Shown here piece by piece: positions 47,414 to 59,365 of a DNA stretch of 64,000 nucleotides. This DNA is from Berberis thunbergii (lineage: Eukaryota > Streptophyta > Magnoliopsida > Ranunculales > Berberidaceae), in contig QNQO01000549.1 in NCBI GenBank assembly GCA_003290165.1, positions 310,001 through 374,000 on the forward strand, written 5' to 3'. The translations under genes and the position numbers were made by a program. Every line of letters starts with the position of its first letter. Position 1 is the stretch's first letter. The notes beneath the pieces were generated by a model. That model did no database searches. It was not told the origin of the DNA and worked only from the letters and a program-made list of their open reading frames with translations.

Positions 47414-49140
47414 AGAGATCCTAGTCTAGAGCTAAGAATTATCTTAGTTTTTTATAATAAAAAATTTGGCTCAATATTTTACCTCAGGAACCCACTATTT
47501 TGTATGATTCTCAAGGTTTTTTTTTTGGATTACCATTGAAATTTTGCTTCAATTTCGAGACCTCAGGTCATATTTAACATAGTTGTATAGATGCTAGTCT
47601 AGAGCTATGCATTTTCTGATCTTTTTACAAATCAAATTATTTGCTTAATTTCGAAGTTTTTGATAAAAACTGATTTTTCTCTTATTTCAAGACTTCATAC
47701 ACAATAAACATTTTTTTTAGTAGTCATAATCTCTGAACTAAACATTTCATTTAAATGCAATTCCACAGAACGACGCACAATTCCCTGAGTTCATCATTTT
47801 AAAGGCTACCCACGCTTTTGGACAACATCAATTTCGGAAGATTTTTTATTTTTTGATAACAACTGATATTTCTCTCATTTCAAGACTTCGTATCACAATA
47901 AACCTAGTCTCATACATACTAGTCTAGAGCTATATATTTTCTTAGTTTTTCTAGACCTCATGTTAGTATAAACACAATCCCACAAATCCTATTCTAGAGC
48001 TATGAATTTTTTTTGATTTGTTGGAAAATAAAGATTCGGCTTAATTTCAAAGGCTCCAAGCCACGATTTTGGAAAATTTGGAAGTTTCATTTTTTGCATT
48101 ACCATTGAATTTTCGCTTCGATTCAAGACTTCACATTCACATCACAATAAACATAGTAGCATGGCTTATAGTTAGATTTATATGTTTTGGCTCAGTTTCA
48201 AAGGCGCTACCACAATATTGGATGATTTTGAAACCTGGATTTTTGCTCCCAGTTCAAAACTTCACATCTAAATTACATAGTCGCATAAATTCTAGTCTAG
48301 GGCGTAATTTTTTTATTTTTTGAAAATCAAATTTTGGGTTCCATTTCAAAGGTTTTAATCAAAGATTTTTAACAATTTTGATTTTTCTATTACCTTTGAA
48401 TATTTGCTCCAATTTCAAGACCTCTGTTTCAATAGACATAATCACATAGATAATAGTCTAGGGCTATGAATTTTATTAGTTTTTTAAAAACCAACATTTT
48501 GACTCAATTTGAAAGCTTAAACTCACGATTTTGGACTATTTCCGAAGTTTTTTTTAGATGGGATTACCTTTGAATTTCGCTCGATTTAAAGACCTCGAGT
48601 CACTATAAACACAGTCACAAAGATCCTAGTTTAGAGCTAAGAAGTTTCTTAGTTTTTATAATAAAAATTTTGGCTCAATTTCAAAGGCTTTAACCCACTA
48701 TTTTGTACGATTTTTGAAGTTTTTATTTTTATTACCATTGAATTTTTGCTTCGATTTCAAGACCTTGGGTCATAATATAACATAGTCGTATCGATGCTAG
48801 TCTAGAGCTATGCATCTTCTGACAATTTTACAAATCAAATTATTTGCTCAATTTCAAAGTTTTTGATACTAGTCTAGAGCCATACATTTTGTTAGTTTTT
48901 TGAAAATAAAGATTTGGCATAATTTCAAAGAGTCTAACCTACAATTTTGGAAAAATTCAAAAGTTTTTTTTGAATTACCATTGAATTTTAGCTTCAATTC
49001 AAGACTTCACATCACAACAATATTGGATGATTGTTAGAGCTATACGTTTTCTTTACTTTATGAAAAAAAAAAAAAAAATTGACTCAATTTCAAAGGATTT
49101 AACCCACATATTTGGATGATTTTGTAATTTTTTTGTTTTT

Positions 49141-49400
49141 TGATAATAATTGGAGAATTATATTATTTTTGTTATTATTTGATTGAATACAAGCTTATAT
49201 AAAACTTGTGAAAAACAGGAAATTTAAAACTTTCAATATAAAACAGTTTATTCTGACTTTCCTATTCTAGCTTTACTTCTTTAACTATATTGACTTTCCT
49301 ATTCTAACTTTCTTATTCTTGTATTTTCCTTCTTTTAGAGGTGAATCAATCTTGGACTTGGGCTTGGCTATGTTGACTGCAAACCCAACATATTCTAACA
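49141..49400 (-). mobile_element. Possible short Copia-type solo LTR in the array
   Basis: On the minus strand it begins TGTTAGAATATGTTGGGTT, contains the TATA-like TTTTATATAAGCTTG and ends CCAATTATTATCA, resembling a short Copia LTR. It replaces part of an array monomer. No target duplication is visible, so boundaries are tentative. Confidence 0.5.
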
Positions 49401-52400
49401 CAGTCTAATTTATACTAATATAGAGATTAACAATTTTTTTGTTTTTTGGAAATAAAAATTTTGTTTAATTTCAAAAACTATAACCTACAATTTTGGGGGA
49501 TTTCGAAAGTTTCTTTTGGATTATCGTTGAATTTTAACTTTGATTCAAGACTCCACGTCACAATAAACATAGTAGCATAGCTCATAGATAGAGTTATACA
49601 TTTTCTTTTCTTTTTTTGAAAATAAAAGGTTTTGTTCAATTTCAAAAGCTATAACACACAATTTTCGATGATTTTGGAAAAAAAAAATTTGTTGATAAGA
49701 TCTGAATTTATGCGAACATTTCAAAAGTTCACATCTAAATAACATAGTCAAATAAATTCTAGTCTAGAGCTTAATTTTTTTGTTTTTTGAATATCAAAAA
49801 TTGGGTTCCATTTCAAAGGCTCTAATCCAAGATTTTTTTATGATTTCGATTTTTTATTTTTGAGTGCCTTTTGTCAAAATAAACATTGTCATATAGATAA
49901 TAGTCTAGAGCTATGAATTTTACTAGTTTTTGAAAATCAAAATTTTGAATCAATTTTAATGGCTTTAACCAATGATTTTGGACAATTTCGAAAGTTTTTT
50001 AACGTAATTGCCTTTAAGTTTTCGCTCGATTTCAAGACCTCGGGTCACTATAAACACAGTCTCATAGATCCTAATCTAGAGCTTTGAATTTTCTTAGTTT
50101 TTTTATAATAACAAATTTGGCTCAATTTCAAAGGCTTTAACCCAATATTTTGAACATTTTATGAATTTTTTTAGGGGATTACAGTTGATATTTGCTCCGA
50201 TTTCAAGCCCTCGGGTCATAATTAACATAGTCGTACACATGCTAGTTTGGAACTATGCATTTTCTTACTTTTCTAAAAATCAAAAATTTTGCTCAATTTT
50301 GAAGACTGAATATCACAATAAACAGTCTAATAGATACTAGTCTAGAACTTTATTTTTTTGAAATAATAATTTTGCTTAATTTCGAAACTCTAACCCACAA
50401 TTTTGAGGGATTTCGAAAGTTTGTTTTGGGGGATTACCCTTGATTTTCGCTTCATTTAAAGACCTCAGGTCACTATAAACACAGTCACACGAATCCTAAT
50501 CTAGAGCTAAGATTTTTCATTTTTTTTTATAATATTGGCTCAATTTCAAAGCCTTTAACCACTATTTTGGACAATTTCTTATTTTATTTTTTTAGGAATT
50601 ACCCTTGAATTTTTGTTTCATTTTGAGACCTAAGGTCATAATTAACATATTCACATAGATGCTAGCATGGAGCTATGCACTTTCTTACTTTTTTTTAAAT
50701 CATAATTTTTTATCAATTTCGAAGGCTTGAACTTACGATTTCAATTTTTTTTTTTTTTTGATAACAACTAATTTTTCTCTGATTTCAAGACTTTGTATCA
50801 CAATATACATAGTCTCATAGATACTAGTCTAGAGTGATACATTTTCTTAGTTTGTCAAAAATGAAAAAAAAATTGGTTCAATTTCAAAGGCTCTAACCCA
50901 CAATTTTGAAAAAAAAAATTGGATTACCATTGAATTTTTGCTTCGATTTAAGACTTCATATCAAAATAAACATAGTATCATAGTCATACTTAGAGTTATA
51001 CATTTTCTTAGTTTTTTAGAATAAAAAATTTGGCTCAATTTCAAAGGCGTTAACCCATGAAATTTGATGATTTTGGGACTCTTTTTTTTTTTTTTTTTTT
51101 ATAAAACCTGAATTTAGCGACTATTTCAAAACCTCACGTCTAAGTAACATAGTCGAATAAATTATAGTCTAGTGCTTAACTTTTTCGTTTTTTGAAAATC
51201 AAATTTTGGGTTCCATTTCAAAGGCTTTAATCCACTATTTTTTACAATTTCGATTTTTTATTTTTTGAATGCCTTTGAATTTTCTCTCCAAATTGACCTT
51301 TGTCACAATAAACATTGTCACATAGATAATAGTCTAGAGATATAAATTTTATTAGTTGATTTCAGAATATTTTTACTTTTCTAAAAATCAAAATTTTTAG
51401 AATATTCTTACTTTTTTTTTTAACTTTTATTAGTCTAGTGCTTACTTTTATTGGTTGAATTTTTATAGTCTAGTGCTTACTTTTATTAGTTGAATTTTTA
51501 CTTTTCGACTATTCTTACTTTTCTAAAAATCAAAACTTTTACTCAACTTCAAAGGCTTAAAAATTCACAATTTTGGTTGATTTCAGAATATTTTTTATTT
51601 TATGATAACAACTTTTTTTTCTCTAATTCCAAGACTTCGTATCACAATAAACATAGTCTAATAACTACTAGTCTAGAGCTTTAAATTTTCTAAGTTTTTT
51701 GAAATAATAAAATTTTGGCTTAATTTCATAAACTCTAACCCAGGATTTTGAGGGATTTTGAATTTTTTTTTTTTGGATTACCGTTGAAATTTCACTTCGA
51801 TTCAAGAGTTCACAACATAGTAAACATAGTAGGAGAGCTCATAATTATATCTATATGTTTTCTTATTTTTTGAAAATAAAATATTTGTCTCAATTTCAAA
51901 GGCTCTAACCAACGATTTTAGATGATTTTGGAATTTTTTGATAAAACCTGAACTTTTGCTCACATTTCAAAACTTCACTTCTAAATAACATAGTCACATA
52001 AATTCTAGTTTAGAGCTTAATTTTTTTATTTTTGAAAATCAAATTTAGGGTTACATTTCAAAGGCTTTATCCACAAATTTTGACAATTTCACTCTTTTTT
52101 TTATTACCTTTGAATTTTCGCTCCAATTTCAAGACCTCTGTCACAGTAAACATAGTCACGGATAATAGACTAGAACTATGAATTTTATTATTATTTTTGA
52201 AAATCAACATTTTGACTTAATTTTAAAGGCTTAAAAACTCATGATTTTGGACGATTTCAAAAGGTTTTTTTATTAGGATAACCTTTTGTTTTCGTTGGTT
52301 TAAAGACCTCAAGTCAATATAAACACAGTCTCACAAATCCTAGTCTAGAGTTATGAATTTTCTTAATTATTTATAATAAAAAAATCATCTAAATTTTAAA

Positions 52401-53217
52401 GGTTTTAATCCATTTGGACGATATTGAAAGTTTTTAGGTGAGATTTTCGTTGAATTTATTTTTATTTGGTTTCAAGACCTAAGGTCACAATTAACATAAT
52501 CGCACATATCGTGCCTAGACCTATGCATTTTCCTAATTTTTAAAAATCAAATGTTTTCTCACAATTTTGAAGGCTTTTTAACTCGTGATTTTGGACGATT
52601 TCGAAAGTTTTTTATTTGTTGATAACAACGGATTTTTCTCTCATTTCAAGACTTCATATTACAATAAACCTAGTCTCATACAGTCTTGAGCTATATATTT
52701 TTGTAGTTTTTCGAAAATAAAAAAATATGGCTCAATTTCAAAGGCTAAAACCCACTATTTTGGACGATTTCAAAGAAAAAATTGGATTACCGTTGAATTT
52801 TCGCTTCAATTCAAGAATTCATGACAAAATAAACATAGTATCATAGTCATAGTTAGAATTATACATTTTCTTACTTTTTTAAAAATAAAAAATTTGGCGC
52901 AATTTAAAGGGCGTCCTAGTTAGAATTATACATTTTCTTATACCTAGGATATTGGATGATTTTTGAAGTTTTTATTTTATTTTATAAAACCTGAATTTAT
53001 GCGACCATTTCAAAACTTCGCGTCTGAATTACATACTCGAATAAATTCTAGTCTAAAGCATAATTTTTTTTTGTTTTTTTGAAAATCAAAATTTGGGTTC
53101 CATTTCAAAGGTTTTAATCCACGATTTTTAACAATTTCAAAAAAAATTGAATACCTTATAATATTCACTCCAGTAACAAGACCTCTATCACAATAAGCTT
53201 AGTCGCATATATAATAG

Positions 53218-53436
53218 TGTCAATAACACAACTAAAAGAGTATTCTTATATTGAATGTTATATCTTCAAGCTTACGTTGAATCTTATTTATACACAGAAT
53301 ACAATTAAGGAGGAAAATAATGATAAAAATAAGGAGGAAGAATAATGAGAAAATAAGGAGGATTCTAGGGAATGAAAAGACGGAAAGAAGTATGAGAACA
53401 TAATGCATAAATATGGAGAATCCCATAATTCTAACA
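53218..53436 (-). repeat. Copia 3' LTR
   Basis: 219 bases; on the + strand it begins TGTCAATAACACAAC and ends CATAATTCTAACA. The polypurine tract (minus strand AACTTGAGGGGGAG) lies just inside at 53437-53450. It is longer than the 5' LTR by about 40 bases because of internal indels such as GATAAAAATAAGGAGGAA. Confidence 0.88.
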
Positions 53437-53443
53437 CTCCCCC

Positions 53444-54563
53444 TCAAGTTAGAGCATGGATATCGCATATGCCTAACTTGTCTAAAGAGTCGACAAACGC
53501 CTTGCTAGCTACAGCTTTAGTAAGGACATCACCTAGTTGATTTTTGGACTTCACACACGGAAAGATAATAATAACCACTTCAAGTTTCTCTTTGATGAAG
53601 TGTCTGTCAACCTCTGCGTGCTTTGTCCGATCATGTTGAACCAGATTATGAGCAATCTCAATAACTGATGTATTATCACAATACAAATTCATTGCATCTT
53701 TGGCTTTAACACCTAAATCCATCAACAAGTTTCTCAACCAAAGTAACCCACATACCCCAAAAGCCATTCCTCTATACTCAACTTCTGCACTATATCTTGC
53801 TACTATTGGTTGTTTTTTACTTCTCCAAGTCACAAGGTTTTCCCTTACAAATGTAAAGTACCCTGAAGTAGATCTTCTATTGTCTGCTGAACCTGCCCAA
53901 TCTGCATCAGTATAACCTTCTACCTTCAGGTGATTATGTTTGGTGAATAGCAACCCCTTACCCATAACAGATTTCAAATACCTCAATATCCGTTCCACAA
54001 CATCCATGTGGGGTTTACGAGGATCATGCATAAATTGACTCACTACACAAATCACATAAGCAATATCTGACATGGTATTAGACAAATAAATTAATTTCCC
54101 CACAAACCTCTGGTACTTCCTTTTATCAGTAGAAGGTGCATCCAAACAATAAAAAGCTTGTGATTCTGCTCTATAGGAGTATCAACAGGCTTACATTCAA
54201 GCATCCATGTTTAGTTAATAGATCGAGAATGTATTATCGTTGAGATAAGAAAATACCATGTTTCAATCGAGCTACTTCAATCCCAAGAAAGTATTTCAAG
54301 TCACCGAGCTGCTTCATCTCGAATTCTAAGGCCAAGTGTTGTAAACTATCAATCTCATCATGATCGTCACTTGTCACCGCCATATCATATACATAGATAA
54401 TTAAAGTAGTAATTTTACCCTTCCTATGCTTTAAGAACAAAGTATGATCAGAGTTGCTTTGTTTATAGCCAAAATTCTTCATTGACTTGGTAAATTTACC
54501 AAACCAAGCTCTTAGAGATTGCTTCAACCCATACAAAGCCTTACTGAGTGTACAAACCATCAT
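53444..54563 (-). pseudogene. Copia reverse transcriptase and RNase H remnant
   Basis: 54563-54234 encodes LSKALYGLKQSLRAW and IIYVYDMAVTSDD, where the usual catalytic YVDDM reads YVYDM, so one catalytic Asp is lost. 54145-53444 encodes the RT tail and RNase H (YLSNTMSDIAYVICVVSQFM, GYTDADWAGS, STSGYFTF, YCDNTS, KHAEVDRHFIKEKLE). The two parts are separated by a frame break at about 54150-54230. Confidence 0.88.
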
Positions 54564-54839
54564 TGAGTCCTAGTACTTCGCTATTCCTGGAGGAGGATCC
54601 ATATGCACTTTTTAGCAAGATCTCCATGCAAGAAAGCATTTTTTATATCAAACTACAAAAGTGGCCAATCTCGATTGACTGCCAATGACAAAAGCACTCA
54701 TACCGTATTAAGTTTGGCAACTGGTGCAAAAGTCTCTTGATAATCATCCCCATAAGACTATGTATACCCTTTTGCAACTAGTAAATCTTTGTATCTGCCA
54801 ATGGTTTCATCTGCCTTGTGCTTGATAGCAAATACCCAT

Positions 54840-55894
54840 CTACATCCCACAGTTTTTTTTTTTAGGTAAAGACACAAGTTCCCAAGTAGCAGTTCTTTCA
54901 AGTGATTCTATTTCTTCTGCCATAGCTTTGGTCCATCTAGTATCTGCTAAAGTTTCCTGCATTTTACTAGGAATAGAAACATATGATAATTGCAGTACAT
55001 AAGACACATATGACTTGGACAACTTTTGGGAAGACACATGATTACTAATGGGATATCTAACTTGGGTTTTAGGATCAAGTTCATATCTAATAGGTGGTAT
55101 GCCACGATTAGAACAGGGTGGAAGGTGATATTGGGATGATTGAAACTCAAGATCAATACTACCATAAACAAGAGTAGGATTAGAAAGTACCTCTAATGGA
55201 TTTTCAGGAGAAAATTGACTCAGTGGTTCTGGTGAAGTGTTAAGAGACGATGTACTATCATGGAGTGGATTTGCTTCAACAATTGTAGGTGTCGAACTAT
55301 CTTTGGCCACCAAAGGATGGATTTCGGGAGAACCTTCGATTGTTTGGTTATTGGAAAATTTTGAATTCAAAGGGGGAAAAATCCAAGTCTTCATGATAAA
55401 GCATTTCATCTCGATTCTCCCCCTGAAGTAATGAAGCAGTAGTCGGTGGTGTGTAAAAGAGTTCTTTTTCATGAAAGACAACATCCATGGAAACATAAAA
55501 TTTTCTCAAAGAAGGAAAGTGTGTGATTTATCAAGTAGACTGACAAATTCAAAGCCTCACCCCACAAATGAGACGGGACATGACCACCAATTAATAGAGA
55601 CCGACTGACTTCCAATAAATGCCTATTTTTTCATTCTGCGATACCATTTTGTTGAGGAGAGGAAGGGCATGTTGTTTGATGAATAACACCCATCGAATGT
55701 ATGAACTTCGTCAATTCTTGTTTGAAATATTCACCCCCATTATCAAAACGAAAGACTTTTATTGGAATACCAAATTGTGTAACCACCATCTGATACAAAA
55801 GACGAAAGACTGTGCAAACATCACTCTTGTGTTTCAATTGGTAAACCCATGTCATCCTAGTATAGTCATCCACAAATGTAACGAACCACTTCAT
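54840..55894 (-). pseudogene. Copia integrase core and linker remnant
   Basis: 55894-55631 carries the integrase core (FVTFVDDYTRMTWVYQLKHK, FRFDNGGEYFK, SSPQQNGIAE), with central Asp and DNGGEY motifs of the DDE fold visible. 55496-54840 carries the Pro/Ser-rich linker and the MQETLADTRWTKAMAEEIES segment that precedes reverse transcriptase. The frames do not join. Confidence 0.82.
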
Positions 55895-56103
55895 CCCATT
55901 ATGAGTAGAAAGTGGTGTCGGACCCCAAACATTTGAATGTACTAATGAAAAAGGAAATTTATTTTTTTATTACTCAAATAGAAACAGTACGGTGGCTCTT
56001 TGCCATGACACAAATTTCACAAATAAAATTTGAAACATTACGCACACTGAATAAAGATGGAAACGATCTCCTAAGATAACTAAATGAAGAATGTCATAGT
56101 CTT

Positions 56104-57491
56104 CTATGTCATAACCAAATCTCTTCTTTTTTTCTTGTCAACCAAGTTTTCATTTACCAAGTGAGTTTGCCTTTCTCTGTTAGATCGTTGGAACCCATCC
56201 TCTAGATAGTACAATCTGTCAAATTTGTTTGCCACTGCCAATCTTCTCCTTGGTATGGATGTTCTGAAAAACACAATGAGTGGGAAAAAAAATAGAGCAA
56301 CACAATTATGAGACTTGGTTAACTGATTAATAGAGATAAGGTTGCAATTTAGAGAGGGAACAAACAAGACATCTTTGATAGTTGATGTAGGAGATAAGTG
56401 AACTATACCAACTCCAACAATTGGAGATGATACATCATTGGCATTAGTTATGGTAGTTTTGTAACACCTAGAAGATAAATAACTAAACCCATATCGATCA
56501 CAAGTCATATGATTCATTGCACTAGAATCAATTATCCAATCACTATTTCTAGTAAAAGATGAAAGATTACTAGCAGTTAGACGTACCTGACTTGACAACA
56601 AATCTGGTAGTTGTGGTTAGATTCCCTTTCGGATTAGAGGCATATACCTTAGAACTGGACACCTGAGACACCTTCTTGCCCTTTGGATGCCAATCTAGAT
56701 ATCCATGGAGTTTGAAACATGTATCCACCACATGATTATCACCATTACAGTGAGTACACTTCCGAACACCATTGGTTGAGATGGGCGTTTTCTAAGAAGC
56801 CATCACAGCCCCTTCACCGATCATTCCTCCAAGCATAGCATCTTGGCGATTAGCCTCGGCACAAACCATTGCATAAACGGTTTGTATGTTTGGAAGTGGT
56901 ATAACAGCAAGCACACGACCACGAACTCCATCTAAATGAGTGTCTACACTAGCCAAGAACACATACACACGTTGGGAATTAATCTTTTTGGTATACTTTT
57001 CAATATCATTGGCACACTCCATAGTACAATGCTCAATATCATCGAATTCCTGCCATAACTTTTGTAATTTGCCAAAATAAGAAATAAGAAATAACAAAAC
57101 CTCCATTTTGGCAGACATAAATTACCTCGCAATATAATTGATATGCATACCTGACTGACAAAATAAGTTTGTTTGACTGCCTCTCATATTTCTTTGGTCG
57201 TAGACAACTGAAGAAATAGAGATCTGACATATTTGTCATCACATCAAAGAGCCAAGATTTAACCAAACAATTCTCATCCTCACACGCTTTATACTCCTCC
57301 GATTTAGTGTCTTTTGGAGAGGTCTTAGTACCTAAAATAAAACCCCAACATCTTCTCCCACGAATTTTATTCTGGGCATTCAAGGACAACTCGATGTAAT
57401 TAGTACCATCCAGTAGTTTTGGAGTAATTAAAGCGGTAAGTTCAGTCTTCCCTATTGGAAAATCCTCACCACTATTTTTTGAATTGGTCAT
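56104..57491 (-). pseudogene. Copia gag, zinc knuckle and protease remnant
   Basis: 57491-57039 and 57118-56792 encode UBN2-type gag (ALITPKLLDGTNY, GRRCWGFILG, LQKLWQEFDDIEH, YVFLASVDTHLDGVRGRVLA). A CCHC knuckle CTHCNGDNHVVDTC follows at about 56710-56760. 56601-56104 encodes the protease region with WIIDSSAMNHMTCD, where the catalytic DSGA reads DSSA, and VLFVPSLNCNLISINQLTKS. The frame is broken between pieces. Confidence 0.83.
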
Positions 57492-57608
57492 AGTGATATA
57501 GAACTAAGAAAGAACTATCACAGCAGAATAAGCGGTATAATATGATAAAAACAATAACCGAGAACACAAACCAAATTTTGATTCCTATGATGAAAGGCTG
57601 TGATACCA

Positions 57609-57786
57609 TGTCAAGAACACAATTGAAAAAGTATTCTTATATTGAATGTTAGCTTACATTGAATCCTATTTATATACAAAGAATACAATCAAGGAGGAAA
57701 ATAATGAGGAAATAAGGAGGATTCTAGGGAAAGAAATATGAGAATATAATCTATAAATATGGAAACAGAATCACATAATTCTAACA
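57609..57786 (-). repeat. Copia 5' LTR
   Basis: 178 bases; on the + strand it begins TGTCAAGAACACAATTG and ends CATAATTCTAACA. The initiator tRNA-Met primer-binding site lies just inside at about 57596-57608. It shares most of its sequence with the 3' LTR apart from several indels. Confidence 0.88.
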
Positions 57787-58027
57787 AATAGTCTAAGCTA
57801 TGAATTTTATTAGCTTTTTGAAAATCAAAATTTTGATTCAATTTTAAAGGCCTTTGATGTTTTTTATCACCTAAAATTTTGAATCACCCAGGATTTTGGA
57901 TGATATCGAAAGTTTTTTACCTTTGATGTTTCACTCGATTTCGAGACCTCGGATTACTATAAACAGTCTCACAGATCCTAACTTAGAGCCATCAATTTTC
58001 TTAGTTATTTATAACAAAAATTTATCT

Positions 58028-59365
58028 GTAGGATTCCCCTTATGATGATAGGTATTGTAACTGGGATTCTTATAATTTGTTTACTAGGGGTTTTATCTTA
58101 TAGTTCATATTCCGGATTAGGTTCATCTTGTAATATGAACCTGCAAACTGTGAAAAAATATGCTAAAAGTGCTCATGTTCTGCTTCTCATCTAGAGAGGG
58201 GCACTTAAATCGATCCTATTATCTCGTGCGTGGCAGCTGGTATAGATGAATAAAGGCAGACGCTTGAACAAGACCTATCTCCTATTATCCTACTTAATAG
58301 GTGGCAGAGCTCAATAGGAAACGGGTGGCCGAGCAGACTAATGAGTGCTCATGTGGAGCTAACATGGCTGGCTACAAGTGGAATTAGCTGTCTGCTACAG
58401 TGGTGCAAATATCGTCCCAGCGACCACAGTTTTGACATTTCCTTCAATTGACATGAAGGGAACCTGTAGAAGCAAAGACTTAATAAATATGATACTTAGG
58501 TGATTCTAGTTTACATCATACAGCGAACTGGTTTAACAATACAACAATAGTCTCGCTTCCCATCATTTTTCAGTTCACTTTGTTTATGCAAGTAAATACA
58601 GACTTGTAATATGATGATGTTCCTTGGTAGAATATGAGATGTCAATCTGCACGACATTCATGGACAGAAATGATACACAGGTCTTTGCAGTCAAAAAGCT
58701 ATTTCTCCCACGCTGCAACTTCAGTGTTCTAACCTGCAAGAGGAATATCAGAGACATGTTTTCCATATTCACTTCATGTATTCACGCATAAGTTCCAAAT
58801 CTCATTACAGTACAACTGCAAGAAACGAGAGTAAAATAGGATTCTCAAACGTAAAATACGAGCTTTACAAACCATCACTGCACAAATGCTAATACTTTTT
58901 TTTAAATGAATTAAAAATAATTCCAATAATTGATTAAAGAAGTCATTGCAAGTTTACTTTATTATATGTATATTTTAAACATGTTTTAGGACTGGATTTT
59001 TTTTATGGCTAGCCTCCTCAACTGTGAAGATTATGCACTGTGGTGTATGATGGAAAGCTGAAGAAGGGGGGGGGGGGGCACAAACACACTGTTGCTGAAA
59101 AAGTAGACGAAAGCGGCACTGCTGCGCAAGTCAATATATAGCTACTGATATCAAACATGTTGAATTTAAGGATACCAAAATGGAACAATAACAAAGCCAA
59201 GTATGAAATGACAAGATACTGATTCAAAAACAGGTGAGAACTCGTATAAAATACATCAAAATCAGTATATGTAGGAAAGAAGGGAACGGCAAAGTAGAAA
59301 AAGAAATGAGTCTTACTCTGAAATCTCAACTTCATTTATCAGGACAGGGGTGAGTCATGGAAACT
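58028..59365. other. Intergenic and 3' region of ferrochelatase
   Basis: No supported gene. Includes the ferrochelatase 3' untranslated side and a 13-base G-run near 59066-59078. The CT/GA-balanced DNA at 58.1-58.5 kb contrasts with the AT-rich array but matches nothing I recognise. Confidence 0.4.

Larger units (their letters stand above)
53218..57786 (-). mobile_element. Full-length, degenerate Ty1/copia retrotransposon
   Basis: 4569 bases on the minus strand with TSD AATAG (53213-53217 and 57787-57791) and both LTRs ending TG...CA. Domain order is gag, zinc knuckle, protease, integrase, reverse transcriptase, RNase H, which is the copia order. A primer-binding site complementary to initiator tRNA-Met (TGGTATCACAGCC) adjoins the 5' LTR, and a polypurine tract adjoins the 3' LTR. 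Multiple frameshifts and altered motifs make it non-autonomous. It is inserted within a variant-D monomer of the array. Confidence 0.92.
42100..58027. repeat. Degenerate tandem array, about 168-bp monomer, six-monomer higher-order repeat
   Basis: Monomers recur throughout with landmarks in fixed order: TCTAGAGCTATGAATTTTCT, GGCTCAATTTCAAAGGCTT, CACGATTTTGGACGATTTC, a variable T-run, TTACCTTTGAATTTTCGCT and TTTCAAGACCTCGGGTCAC. Spacing of the TCTAGAGCT landmark is mostly 160-175 bp. Six variants are distinguishable by the bases before and after the landmark: A (GATACTAG...ATACATTTTC), B (GCTCATAGTTAGAGTTATAC), C (AATTCTAGTCTAGAGCTTAA), D (GATAATAG...GAATTTTATTA), E (GATCCTAG...GAATTTTCTTA) and F (GATGCTAG...GCATTTTCTTA). 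They recur in the order A-F, for example A at 51668 and again at 52680 (1012 bp). Copies differ by roughly 10-25%. It starts about 100 bases after the SUN stop codon. No protein is encoded. Confidence 0.88.

Noticed and set aside
42100..53200. Tandem array as a CRISPR array or as short protein genes
   Set aside because: Monomers are about 168 bp, diverged and contiguous with no unique spacers, and the DNA is plant. Short open frames inside are AT-rich, unshared between monomers and lack recognisable domains.
59060..59085. G-run as a G-quadruplex regulatory element
   Set aside because: A single uninterrupted homopolymer next to the ferrochelatase 3' region is more simply slippage or a sequencing artefact.
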